Below, in pieces: positions 31,622 through 44,273 of a stretch of 64,000 bases of DNA. Source of the stretch: Halichondria panicea (taxonomy: Eukaryota > Porifera > Demospongiae > Suberitida > Halichondriidae); assembly GCF_963675165.1 (NCBI RefSeq), contig NC_087382.1, forward strand, positions 2,209,567 to 2,273,566, written 5' to 3'. The translations under genes were made by a program, and so were the position numbers. Within the stretch, counting starts at the first letter, position 1. Each line of letters starts with the position of its first letter. Below the pieces are notes generated by a model, which did not search any database, was not told the DNA's origin, and worked only from the letters and a program-made list of their open reading frames with translations.

Positions 31622-31845
31622 TACCGTATAGCTCGAAATTTTCGAGGCACTTATATTTCGTGGATTGGCCTCTAAAAGCTATTTTGTTGCACAATGTTCG
31701 CGGAATGACTGCTTACCAGAAGCCATGCCTTTAAATCTTTGCATGGTATAGCAGGTAATTCTAATAAAGAACAATTTTCGTGTAGGATTCTAACCCACGA
31801 AATCCGCGAAAATTAAGCCCCTCGAAAATTTCGCGCTATACGGTA
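31622..31845. mobile_element. TACCGTATA-type MITE, 224 bp
   Basis: Ends TACCGTATAGCTCGAAATTT and AAATTTCGCGCTATACGGTA form TIRs of ~25 bp; the interior has TTATATTTCGTGGATTGGCC. Closely related to the next copy at 31950-32171 in the same orientation. Confidence 0.85.
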
Positions 31846-31895
31846 TGAGCGATTAGGACAGTAGAATTTCAAGCTGTTGATGGCTCGTTTCATAG
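31846..31895 (-). pseudogene. ~45-bp TRAF-finger gene fragment between two MITEs
   Basis: GAGCGATTAGGACAGTAGAA ... GATGGCTCGTTTCAT matches the sequence encoding the first TRAF finger (CPNRSK) region of the array genes. It is isolated from any other TRAF sequence, so it is a relic of another copy or of a conversion/insertion event. Confidence 0.75.
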
Positions 31896-31949
31896 TAGAG
31901 TACATTACGTACTATCGTATTATTGCTACAGTTTACAAACCATACCCTA

Positions 31950-32171
31950 TACCGTATAAAGCGCGAATTTTTCGAGACACTTATATTTCGTGGAATGGCC
32001 TCTAAAAGCATTTCGTTGTACAATGTTCGTGGAATGACTGCTTACCGGAAGCCACGCCTTTAATCTTTGCACGTTATAGAACAATTTTTGTGGACTTTAT
32101 TTTTGTGTAGAATTGCTAACCAACGAAATCAGCGAAAATTAAGCCCCACGGAAATTTTGCGCTATACGGTA
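31950..32171. mobile_element. TACCGTATA-type MITE, 222 bp
   Basis: Left TACCGTATAAAGCGCGAATT, right TTTTGCGCTATACGGTA; interior TTTCGTGGAATGGCCTCTAA. Direct neighbour of the 31622 copy. Confidence 0.85.
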
Positions 32172-32325
32172 TAATTATGCTACGTATATCAAGGTTCTGG
32201 TAATCATAGTACTCTAACATAAATTATACACATATATACTAATCAGCTAGGGTTGTGGTAAATGTGTACAAGTATACAATGTATATAGCGTAGATAATTG
32301 TGCCCGGAAGAAAGTATCTCATCAC

Positions 32326-33627
32326 TCATGGTAGTCCAAGTTTCGTACAAAAGTGCTTTTTGACTGTCAGGAACACAAATAGAACTTCATTTCGTACACT
32401 GTAAAGTGCATGTATGGCACGTAGGAGTGGGTTGATATCTTGCTCTGTATTGTCCCCCTCTAGTCGGTTCACTGTGAGGCCACATCTGGTGCAGATTGTT
32501 TCTCCATACAGAATTATATTCTCTCTAGTACTGAGTTCAATTTCCATTTCAGGCATGGGCCACTTTAGTTGGTGATCGTATTCACCTTTCTCCAAGTATA
32601 CTGTGCGATCGTTTCCAGAATCAATGTACACAAACATTTTGTAGCCAGGCTTGATGTAGAACGAAGCTGATCGAGCTTTATCCTCTGACTGTTTAACTAG
32701 TGGTAGGTAGTATCGTGTGTCACCTGGTGCTAGCATTGTGGTTATTGTCTCTATAGCGAGCTTTTGATGTTTTTGACAGCTGCTAGTGTATTTTGAGGGT
32801 TAGAACCAATGGTGCCTAGTTGCTTAGTTACACAAGATGCTAGGCCATTAAACTTCAGTGAGAGTTGCTGTAGCTGACTTTTGGTAGTCTTATTTTCTTG
32901 CTTTGCCTCTTGCTCAAACTTGGTAGCATTCTGCTTAAGTGTAACAGTCTCTGTCATCACTAGCTCCAGGTGGTGCTCTGTGTTTAATGCTTTATGTTCT
33001 GCCAGATCTTTTCTTGCAATCAATTTCCTACACCCAGCTTCAAAGAAGGGACACTTTACTGTCTCAAGAGGGCACAACTTCTGGTGACCTGCGCTGTACT
33101 TTCTCATGCCCACAATCGTTGGGGCAAGAAATAGGAAAACTTAGACATTTGTCTAAGTGATTTTTGGCTGTTATTTCTTTGTACACACCCGTTGTATAGC
33201 AATACTGACAACGTACCAGACGGTTTGGGCACTTGTTGTCCTCGTGATCTTGAAGCTCTTTTCGTAGCATTCTTTCTCCACATTTCTTAGTGCATGATAC
33301 CTCCACAAACAAGCATTTCTCGAGATGTTGATTGCATTCACCTAGTGTAGTGATCTTGTCATACCCCTTGGAGCGATTAGGACAGTAGACCTTTAAGCTA
33401 TTGATAACTCGTTTCATTCGTTTATATTTAATAGAAGCAAAGTTGACATCTCGACAATGTGGGCATGTCTTCTGCTTCTGTAGCCATTTTTTTATGCAGC
33501 CATCACAAAACAGTTGCCCACAACATTCAGTCAATACTGGGTCTGTTAGAATGTTAGTGCAAATAGTGCACTGATGATCTTCCGGTACTTTGTCTACAAA
33601 CTCATAATTAACTTCTTTAGCCGCCAT
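32326..33627 (-). pseudogene. RING/TRAF-finger gene, array copy 4 (two frame breaks)
   Basis: Begins MAAKEVNYEF at 33627; the RING-like domain (CTICTNILTDP, CCGQLFCDGC, KTCPHC) and first fingers read to about 33090, where sequence equal to the MNLADHQ region of copy 3 is missing and the frame changes. A second segment (33113..32751, fingers and coiled coil) is followed by another small deletion near 32750, after which the MATH-like domain is open (32736..32326). One TRAF-finger Cys is Tyr (RSKGYDK). Most likely a decaying pseudogene. The downstream flank (GTGGTAAATGTGTACAAGTA) is shared with copy 2. Confidence 0.85.
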
Positions 33628-34527
33628 TGCTCTAATAGCAATCTGTGGCTACTAGCGTCTGTTTGTTGTGCTCAGACAAGCCCACCTTTGCTCAGAAGTG
33701 AGCGTGTGTGGGAATGTCTCCATTGTATTCATTTGTTGTTGTCAGGAAAGTGTGGTTGTATGAATATATAATGACCATGCATGCAGTCATGCGATGTAGA
33801 GTGGCTTGTACTGTACAAATCAAGCCTGTTCCAGCGCTAACTTTGAGTCATAACTTGTGTTTGATCAAAATTATAAATTATATAGTTAGCTGGGTGTGGC
33901 TTAGCCATATGCAGTATGGTGTGCTTAGATTAGCTCTCTATTTCCAGCGCGAATATTAATACCTTCATGAAGTGATAAAGTAATTTCAGACCATGTGACC
34001 ATGCATGCATGCATATGATGCCTACATATAGTTTATCTATTCCATGTACATGCACACTGTCAGGTGATTAACACGGCACTGAGGAGAGGGTGTGGTTATG
34101 AGAGGAAGTGAGATGACAAGTCATGTGACAGACCGAGCGAACGTGTGCCTCCAGTTAAAAGTAAACTAATCCACCCACGTAACAGTGACACTAAAAAATA
34201 ATTATAGCGTGTATTAATACATACATTCATGCATACTTGGTACAATTACGTATTATGTTATTACTTACAATTGTTGATAACATTAATTTTATTTGTATAC
34301 AAAAATCGATCAGTTGATCAAACACTCAAATAAAATACTTGATAAAAAGCTATAAAAAGAACGTGTATAGTGTGCATAATTATATTCATGCACTCGGCCT
34401 GGTGTGTCTAATAGCTCTAAAATAATATCACAATGAACGGTATATATATACATGCATGAACAGAGAGGATTGACAGAAAATAAAGCGAAACAAGGAATTT
34501 TAATTGAAGTCAGCTGCATGTGTGTTG
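33628..34527. other. Intergenic; no gene seen
   Basis: AT-rich spacer between TRAF copy 4 and the end of the large receptor gene. Contains a partial dispersed repeat (AGCCTGTTCCAGCGCTAACTTTGAG, near 33820) that also occurs near 29730. No exon signals. Confidence 0.5.
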
Positions 34528-35000
34528 CTACATGGCGCTGATGTCCTCCAATATTGGTATATTGGACTCAGTCAGTTTAGCGTCGATGAACAGAACGTTG
34601 CCCTCCTCTCGAGCACCCTGCAGGACAGTACGTAGCAGTTGATTGAAGCATTGCATGCATGCGTGTGGGGTCCTAGGAACTGCTTGTCTATATTCAAAAC
34701 GGATTATTTATTTGCCTGAAAGCAATATTCAGTAACGAATACCATTACATAATTATAGAGGCAAGCTGTAAAGAGCATGCATGTCAGTCTTATAGTTTAG
34801 ACCACCTGCAAGCTGTTAGAGATCTATAAAGCTTGCAGCATAGATATTTTGTAAATTCGACTGAAACTCACAGGGATGAATTTCCCTCTGAACCTTGTAA
34901 GACAGATGACACAGGAGACAATCACCACGACAACCACCACAAGGATGAGGATACCGGCAACAGCTCCAACCACTGCCGCTATGATGACAGTGTTCCTGTT

Positions 35001-35032
<32 letters not shown>

Positions 35033-38000
35033 GGTGGGTGAGGGGCATGAATTGACGCATTCGTTATAGGAACCATGCACGCATATGCAAACTAAAGTGC
35101 CACATACAGGAGAGAGTAGTAGCTATATATGGCTATTGTACAACTAACAACTATAACTTGCTTGCTATATCTATAATAATGACTCGGGGAAACAAGAGGA
35201 ACAAATAAGTCTCAACCACTCTCCCAATATTGAGTTCAGAATTCAGTGAAGTGAACCCTCATATATGCATGCACTCCTGCATTATAGCATTGTTGAGGTA
35301 TCAGTACAGTATACACCATATGACAGATCAAATACTCACCCGTCAGTAATGCATGCTTGAGTGGTCTCATCGTACACTTGTCCTGAGGGACAGTTCCTCT
35401 CACACTTCACGACAGTTCCCATGGTTACACTAGAACTGTCACTGGCACACGAGATACAATCCATATTGGTCAAACCAGTACAGCCAAGGCACCGACTGTC
35501 ACATGGCATACACTCTCCCTCAGGTGTGGAAAATGAATTACCGCCGCATCTAGAACGGCAGACTTTGACTCCTTGTTGAATGTCATAAACTGATCTACAC
35601 TCAATACAATCTGTTTGTGTTGGCCCTGTGCACCCGTTACAGTCGACATGGCAACGCTGGCAGCTGTATTCGCCTGATGAGTCTTCAACGAGGTATTCAT
35701 TATCGGAGCAACGTGGGACACAAGTGGACACGCCCTCTTTGACCATGCTCTCCCCTTTGCATTGTACGCAGTTAGTATTACCCACACCTGTGTGCATGTG
35801 TGCACATGTGTGAGGAGTGTGTGTACGCAGTTAGTATTACCCACACCTGTGTGCATGTGTGTGAGGAGTGTGTGTGTGGGTGTGGATGCGTGTGTGTGAA
35901 GGGGGTAATCCTTCGTCCATGGGAGGGTACACTGTTTAGTCATAATTATTATACAATGCATGTGGATATAACTTCAACAAAGGTGGTGCCTACAAAGTTG
36001 TACCTATATAATTATATAGTATGTACTATAAATCACCTGTACATCCGTCGCATTGTGAGTGGCAGTTACCACAGGGGGAGGAGCTAGAGCTGATGTCACA
36101 TGACCCCAGACACTGGATATTATTGGACGACACAGTGGAGGTGACAAACGCTGTTGTACAAGCCGTACACACAGTGGGAGAGCTGCAGAGGAAGCAGTCA
36201 TTCTGACAAGGCTGGCAGACTGTGTTAGCTTGAGAGCTGAGGGGGGAGGCAACCGTGTTGTCATAGTAGCCCTCAGGGCATCCAGACGTCTGATCAACAC
36301 ACTGATCCTGCAAGAGAATGGAGATTATACTATAAATAAGTAACGATGCAATGCTAGCTGCATGTATAACAAGCCCCTACCCTTCGTTTTGTGAATCAGC
36401 CTATTATATCTAAGCATATACCTCAAACAATAAACTACCTTTGAAGACTACGCAGCCACAAATTATATAAAAGAGTCACTGAAAAAAATTTTGGTATGTT
36501 TTTTACTCAATTTTGTATGTGCCATATTCCATGAAGAAAACAAGACTCTTTAATATAGACTATACTGTGTATCAGTGTACAGTGTGCGTACGTATACCCT
36601 CGTACCTGTGTTCCATTGGGGTACACTAGCATCACGTGACACCTATCACAGCCGCCTTGTCCGGAGATGGGTAGTGAACCGGAGCATCCCGACACACAAG
36701 CAGTGAAGCAGTCGATGCACACGCCAGCGCTCACGTCGGCATAGCTACCATCCATACAAGTACGATCTGTTTGAGGAGAGAAGAGCATGACATAAGTATA
36801 TAAAACTCTTTTTATTCAGTTATGAGACATGCTCCTCAGAGCTAAATTATGGGGGTTTAGTATTTTAGTGATTTAGTCATAGACCAATGAGTATCTTCTC
36901 TTGCTACTTTCAACGCTATAAATTGCATGTATGAAAAGAGATGTAGACTACTATCACGCTTAGAGCTGTCATCAACCAAGTCAATTATAGGAAAGACCTA
37001 TAAGTTCTTGTTATCTACGTATACATTATAATACAATGATTGTACTTCAACTCACAGATGTTGCGTACTCTCATGGCGTTGCTAGAAGAGATTGCTGGGA
37101 TCTGGTTGCTAGCGTAATCACTGATAGCACCTTGCGTTAATGACATGTAGAACGTGTCACCTGATCCTCCGATATCTTGACCTGATCTCACTATAGTTGC
37201 ATACAAAGATCGAAGCATAATTATCAAACTATTAGGAATGTTGCTCTGAGTAAGTGTATCAACTGTTGATAGTACCAGGGCGGTGGTTGTCGTGGTTACT
37301 AGAGTGGTAGTGTTTTGGAGGGTAATCCCCGGGAGAATTGTGGCAGCATTCATAACAACAGGCTCGTTGAATTGCAGAGTTAGGAACACGTTGACACTGT
37401 CATTTAAATTAAGATCAAAATATTGCAGTGCAGGCTCCACTATGTCACGCTGGTAGCTGTTAGCGGGTACAGCTTGTCCGAGCACACCATTCCCTGATAT
37501 ATCTGATATAGAACCTGCTCCCAAATTGACGAAAGAATCAAGTCTGTTCGTAGCAAGATTCTCAACAATTTTGATGCCGTTCAAGTCGTCTGTTGTCATG
37601 ACAATATCGATCTGCGTAGGAGCATCACTCCCTGTAGACATTAGCTCCCCTCCTGTCAGCGTGTATACGGTAGAAGTGGTACCGCTATTTTGTACTGCAA
37701 AAGATATAAAATTCACGGAGTCAGGGTTCATGGGTTCGTTGAAAGTGAGGTCAATTATACCAGAGTTCATATCTAGTCGGAATCGAGTGGGTATAGGTGG
37801 AGTGGTATCAGGAGTGTAAGTGGACACTTGGATAGAGTCGTTAGCAAGTACACTTGCAATGGCAACACCAAAAATATCTTGAGCAAAAGTTGATGGGAAA
37901 CTCAACCAAGTGTTAGTAGCTAAAGTAGCTAGGTTGAGTTGCCCCTTGAGAGCATTTAAGTCATTATTAGCCACTGAAATGACCAATATATTGCTGTCTT

Positions 38001-41000
38001 GGGTATTGGCAGACATGCTCAGGCCGCTGGGAGAGTAAGCAACGGCGTCTAATTGTGCAGTGCTCTGGATGGTGAGCATGGAGGCTTGCACAGTCGATAC
38101 TTGAATATCGTTACTGAAGGTCATTGTCAAGGTACCATCGTTCATATCTAGATCAAAACTAGCCAGCACAGTAGGACCGGTTGGGCCCTCCACACTGCTA
38201 GCCTGCAAGCCGGCTGATCTACCAAGTAAAGGATTCTCATTCAAATCATTGAGAAACGTTGGGAGCAGTCGTAAGTATGTATTTTGCGTGGACGTTCCAA
38301 GATTTGGATTGCTCCTGATAACGTCTAAATCGACAGAGTCAATAGTAAGAATGACTACATTGTCTGCAGTGTTGACTGCACCAGGCTGAGCAAGTTCGTA
38401 CACAATTTGGGGATTATTTGGCAAATTTTGAATGGATACTGCACCAACCACAGTCTGTACAATCACACTCTCAGTGAAACTCATAACCAACTCTCCAGAA
38501 ATTGAACTGAAGTTGAAACTAACAATTTCAGGTCGAATGCTCTCAATAGTCATATTATTCATAAACATGAGAGAAGGTGATACTCCTCTCGCCAAGTTGC
38601 CGCTTAAATCCTGCACCACCCCCGCATTTCCTCCGAGGGTCATGGACCCTCTCTCGTACGCCCGCTCGTAGTTTGTCCGGAATGTATCCATTAACATGCT
38701 ACCCCCAAAGTTGTATTGAATGAGATCGGACACGTCGGGAGTTTGAGTGCCCTCGTTGAAGTTAGAATATGTGAATGCTCCCTCAGGTGTGTTGAGAACC
38801 AGGGTCAGCACTGCACCGTTCCACTGCATGGTGTTCACAAACTCGTCAAACCGGAAAAATATTCTATTCTCCTCGAGAGGCCTGGGAGAGAAACTCAACA
38901 ATTCTGGTTCTCGTATGTCAGCAGTGAGTGTACTAACCAGAAGAGCATTGCTGGCTGGAATGGCAGTGATGGGATTTCCATTTGTATCCGTAACAGCCTG
39001 CGATGTTAGAAACAAGAAAATATTCACCGCTACTTCCGAATTGTATACTTTAATCTGGTTCAGAGCAGAGCTACTGATTGGTAGAGTTATGATAATCACT
39101 GTAGCGAAAGTTTCTGTTTCAATATTAATTCCTGATGCTAGGTTAGTTGAGTCTCCAGCGGCAGTAGCAATGGATATCTGTGAAAGGTCCAGGCTTGATT
39201 GAAGTATTGGTTCGTCGAAATAGAAAGTAACTCGACCAGTTGTTAGATCGAGATCAAAAGATACCAATGCAGGTAGAGTGGTATCTGGTACGTAGGTGGT
39301 CACTTGAAAACTAGTAGTAGGAGCGGTTAACGGATTATCATTAATATCGGAGAATGATGTCGCTGTGAGATACAAGAAACAATTGCTTGGACTAGTACAC
39401 AGACTGGGGGTGGATTTAATCTGGTTCAAAATATCTGTATTAATTGTGATTATAGCATTCGTACCATCGGACACTAGTACGCTAGAGCCCTCCATGGTAA
39501 CCATTCCAGCAGTGGATTGCATCACACTTGTTACACTAATCTCAGAAAGTATGATATTAGTACTAACAGGTTCGGTGAATATAATCGATATTATACCAGA
39601 ATTGAGGTCTAGAGAGGTTGATATAATCTGAGGAGTTGTGACATCCTCGGTGAACTCTGACGCTTCGACAGCACTACCACTCGTATCCAATGGCAACCCG
39701 GCAAAATCCTGTACAAAATTTTCGTCTAAACTTACGTACGTATTTGCTCTCTGTGATGCAATGTTCGGGTTGTTTTTAATTGCATTGATGTCCACTGTAC
39801 CGAGGGTAAGCGTTACAACACCGTTGCTAACCATGTTCATGCCTTCACCTGTTAGAGCATAAGAATTAGTCGGGTTAGTGGGTGCATCTTGAAAGGTAAC
39901 ACGTCCGGTTACCACTAGCAACGTGACATTCTCGGAAAATGTCATGACCAGTTGGCCAGTGTTTAAGTCGAAACTGAAACTATCGAGTGCAGGACGAACA
40001 ATATCAGGAATCATGGAATCATTGTTGGACAATAACGGCTCCTCAATTTCAGCAAGTGGATTAGCATCGAGATCTGTAATTAGTGCGAGGTCAGAGGTCA
40101 ATCCGATATAGCCGTTGAAGAAAGCTGCCGTATACTGGGACTCAAATTCAGAAGTGATTCTGCACCAGAGAACATAAACGTGATCATATCGGAGACCTCA
40201 CCGCTCACAGTGCCTGTTGTAAAATAGCTGATGTTGTAAGGAATGACAAAATCGAGCGTGTTCATGGAAAGCTTTAGTCGAGAACCATCAAAACTCGACG
40301 GAATTACATACTCGTCGAAAAACATGAGTATGGAGCGACTAGAAGGTGGGCGCGCCATGAACCGAGTCATTTGAGGGGGTGTGAGATCTGCGTTAAGTTG
40401 TGAGGGCTGTATTGCACTTGACAACGGCACAGGGTTGATAAGATTACCACTTATGTCGGCAAGAGCACTCTCGTTAACTACCAAGTTCAAAGCACTTCTT
40501 CCTTGTGCTACCACTTTTATCAGATTCAGAGAGGTTAGAGTAATGGTTGTCAAATCAATACTAGAAGTATCAATAGCTTCGTCAAAACTCAGCGTAAGTT
40601 GTCCTTGCTCTGGAGAACTCAATACAAAGCCGACTAAAATTGGTCCTGTGGTATCTGCGTCGATCTCGGAAGGAGGGATACCATTTAAAATTGGAACTAT
40701 CGCATTCCCACTCGTGTCAAGCGCAGTAGTGTTGTCCATAGTCAATAAAATACCACCACCTCTTTGAAATATCTTCAGATTGTCTAAGACAGTACTTTTA
40801 AATGTAACAGTGAAAATTGTGCTACGGTCTTGAACTAAAGTGACGGCTGAATTGTCTAACATCTGTGAGTTCGCTCCATTAGAATCTGTTAATTTTATTC
40901 CAGCAGGAGAAAATTGAAGTTCATCAAGTGGTTCTGTAAATTGGAGAGTCATTGAACCGTTGTTGAGGTTGATCGAGTAACTTGTCAATTGCGGACTAAC

Positions 41001-43507
41001 CCTATCAGCAACGAATTGACCAGGGACAATCACAGAGCCATCGATGAGGGTCTGGCCACCAAAATCAGCAAAACTAAGCGGAGGAGCAAACAAGAAACAG
41101 TCGGAGACAGAGTTACACACGTCAAAATCAGCCAGGATAGCATTCACAACATCGTTCTCTAGTTGGATAGTAATTATCGTATTTAGATCGGTTGCCGTGA
41201 CAATCATACTATTGTTAATAGTATAATCCCTGCCAGAGAAGTCGGTAGTGTTTGTGAGACTGACAATGGAGATATTTGCATTATCGATATTTATGGGCTC
41301 ATCAAATGTGAGCACCAGAGTACCAACGTTCAAATCAATATCAAAAGAGTTCAAATTTGGAGGAGTAGTATCTTCTGCCGAAAAAATTGGGTATCCAACC
41401 ACGGGTATATTACCGTCAGTGTTTCCATCTCTGAAAGTATTTGTTGCAATATTCACGCTGTAAGGGGCAGTAGAGTAGAACTTGAGATTGTTTAGATCTT
41501 CAGTGGTGAACATGATCTGAAGGATTGCACCTATATTGCCTGGGGCTAATTCTACATTAGCCATTCCTGACAGAGTAAGAGATCCTGGAGCTCCATTAGT
41601 GCGATCAGTATAGAGGATAGTGATACCTGCTGCAGTCACTGTCTGGGGATTGACTGCTTCATTGAATATAAATACCATGAAACCGTCCAAGGACAGGAAC
41701 GCTTGCATTATCGTCGGAAGATCGAAATTCTTTGTAAAGACGGATGCTTGCAGGGCAACAGTTGCTATGTTGGAAACACCTCCTGGTGATTGTATAAAAC
41801 CTGAGGTGAGGGAAATAAACGTGTTGGCACTGCTAATGGCCAAGTTGATGTTTCCTTGGACATTCATCCAGTCTTCTGATGGTAGGGACACTTGAACAGA
41901 GCTTAAACTTGTAGCAGTGCAGTTTCCACCTTGAAAGGTGACGGAAGAGTTGGGCTGTGGTACTGCTGTACCATGCATTGTCATAGCAGAGGCATCGCAA
42001 GTTGTAGGGTCTACATCGGAATTAAATGTTAGTATGAGTTCCTCGGGTGGAGTCATGTTCAGAGAGAAGCCGGTGAGTGCAGGTTGGGCTGTGAGACAGT
42101 GATGGGGAATAGTTATACTAGGAGTACATTGATGAAGGGTGCATACATGTAGCTGATATAGCTGTGGATACATGTAGCTGATATAGCTGTGGATACATGT
42201 AGCTGATATAGCTGTGGATGCATTGAAGGAATTATATATATACAAGTAATTATGTTGAAGTGATATTAGCCTGTGGGACATGCAGTGGAACAACTTATAT
42301 ATAGCATATTGCATAAGTGTGCATGTTTGCATGTGAAACTGCTATGAATGGTACAAGAAAGGTTACTGATATGTTGATGAAGTGACTAGTTTTGTTACCT
42401 TTTTCTGTCTGGTTCGTTACACACACTAACCCAAAACAACATGAAGTTGTGATTGCTGAAATATGTTCAACAAAATGTACCACTGTCCCCCGTGTAATCA
42501 ATGGTACGGGGACTCTCTCAGTCGCCATAACCTGAATTCTATGGATCCAATTTTAACAATCTTCTGATTTTCTCAAAGCTTAGAAAGAGACCTTTCAACT
42601 GGTACTATCAATGGGAAATGGTAGAATTTTCCATTTTCGGCCCAATACAACGGATTATAACCACATGTTGTAACTGAAAGGTTAAGCTCCCGCGAGTGGG
42701 CTGAATGCGCCAGCGAAAGTCTTAAGGCATTACCTCGATCTGGCAATAATGGTCAATGCAAGCTAGGAGGATAATTATTATGGCCCAACCAAATTTAGGA
42801 TTGAAACACATGACTTGCTCTTCAGAAAATCACAAATTGTTAATTTGATCAGTCTGACTGATCACATACACTAGCATGCAGGAGTCTCTGGTCTAGTATG
42901 CACATTGCTATGACTTTCTTTGACATTCCAAAGGTTACATACCACACACTGACAATGCTTGTGTGGTACTTGAATACTGTTAACAGAGCATGAATAATTG
43001 TTTCAACAAACTTCCACTACTTATAAGACCTATGACACATCTTAACCAGTCACATGCTTACAAAACACAAGCTGGTGAATCATCAACACTTGCTGTATAT
43101 ACATTCAGGAATCAGTAACTTTACTTTATATGGTTGCTATTCCAATAAAAGTCTGTAAAATCAACTTCCCAGTTCAAAACTTGAGGACACACTATATTGC
43201 ATTGATAAACACATCATTACAGTTGGCAACATCATTCAATAGATAATTGAATAATGAGAATAGTTGGTCTAGACTCAAGTTACTCAGACGTGGGTTCTTG
43301 CAGGCCACCTAATTTTGTATTCCACCACATTCCGGTTTTTTAAAATTTTATAGGAAAAATATAATGTTCAAACACAAGTTACACTCTGCAGGGCTACACA
43401 AAGGAGCACTATTCTACGTTCATGCAGACAAAGGATGGCCACTTACCACTGACACTGTAGAGGCTCATTGCAACTAGTAACAGGAGAGCACTATGACAAG
43501 ACGCCAT
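34528..43507 (-). CDS. Large type I membrane protein: 14 Ig-like repeats, Cys-rich region, TM helix
   Basis: Seven exons: 43507..43447 (signal peptide MASCHSALLLLVAMSLYSVSG), 42088..37056 (giant exon), 36766..36606, 36307..36037, 35787..35340, 34995..34872 (TM: IIAAVVGAVAGILILVVVVV), 34617..34528 (short tail ending EDISAM). About 2,060 aa. The giant exon encodes 14 repeats of ~115-130 aa, each opening like PALxSFxLDLNxGxLxLTFxEPV and ending near a DxxGNP turn; this resembles bacterial SbsA/Big-type Ig-like domains but is family-unassigned here. Exons 3-5 encode furin/TNFR-like Cys repeats (CNGCTGPTQTDC, CLGCTGLTNMDC). Likely a cell-surface adhesion or recognition protein. Oddity: the frame changes once within the giant exon near 40144, in a T/A run inside repeat 6, consistent with a 1-base assembly error or a null allele; the rest is open and phases agree. 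Confidence 0.8.
35768..35880. repeat. Duplicated 3' splice site of receptor exon 5
   Basis: A ~55-60 bp segment containing the acceptor and exon start (ACGCAGTTAGTATTACCCAC, then ACCTGTGTGCATG) occurs twice in tandem. The copy nearer the Cys-rich exon keeps the frame; the other is a decoy acceptor in the intron. Confidence 0.8.
42120..42240. repeat. ~25-bp tandem repeat in receptor intron 1
   Basis: Three copies of ACATGTAGCTGATATAGCTG followed by TGGAT, just upstream of the acceptor of the giant exon. Confidence 0.8.
42520..42860. repeat. Foldback MITE copy, receptor intron 1
   Basis: Carries GATTTTCTCAAAGCTTAGAA, AGAGACCTTTCAACTGG and a weak right arm. It is interrupted by unrelated sequence around 42670-42770. 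Confidence 0.6.
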
Positions 43508-44100
43508 CTTTGCTGGCCACTGTGTGTGGGAACAGGGGACAATCTGTTCCTCTGTTTGCTCTATAGTCTAGGAAATAAATATGTGGGTAAAATTGACTGA
43601 GAAATGAATTAAGTGGGCCTTTAGACTCGACTAGCTTGCTTATCACACTGACCTCTACCGAACGTATCAGCCCCTCCCCCCTTCTTGCAAAAATATGCTG
43701 CAAAACTCATGCAAATCACTCGGTTTTCAATTCTGACAACACTGCAGTGTATCTTACTCACCGATTTAGTTTGGCAGATTGCTTCTCTTTATGTAACAGC
43801 CTGTAGTGGAAAACTAGCTATTTCTGTGTTTATCCACACAACTTCAGCACTTCGCGCAAGATACAGGGGCGTGACCTTGCGCAATTCATGACAACATAGA
43901 ATAACCTCGAGACCACGCCGTAATGAAATATTCCTCGAGGTATCTGCATATGGTTTCAGTTAAACGCCGCTACTGGTTGGAAAGATACTCAAATGACAAT
44001 TTGCTTCAATGAATCATAATACATGTACACAACAATAAAGAATAAAAATTTGTCCGAGCAGACTGCACAAAGTATACGAGGAAATGCTGAGATAATGAAG
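43508..44100. other. Intergenic between receptor 5' end and FIS1 3' end
   Basis: Promoter of the minus-strand receptor must lie here. No gene seen; no TATA or other strong motif picked out by eye. Confidence 0.4.
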
Positions 44101-44224
44101 TTATTTTTTAGCAGCTTTAGAAATGCCAAGTCCAGCTAATGCAACAGCTCCTACAGCTAAAGCCCCACCCAACAGAGCAGCTCCACCCAGTACACCCAGT
44201 CCTATCAGTCCATCTGTGTGTGTG

Positions 44225-44273
<49 letters not shown>

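Noticed and set aside
37015-42332. Horizontal transfer of the Ig-like repeat exon from bacteria
   Set aside because: The modules look bacterial-like, but the exon is joined in phase to animal-type signal, Cys-rich and TM exons, and base composition is like its neighbours; transfer cannot be claimed without a tree.
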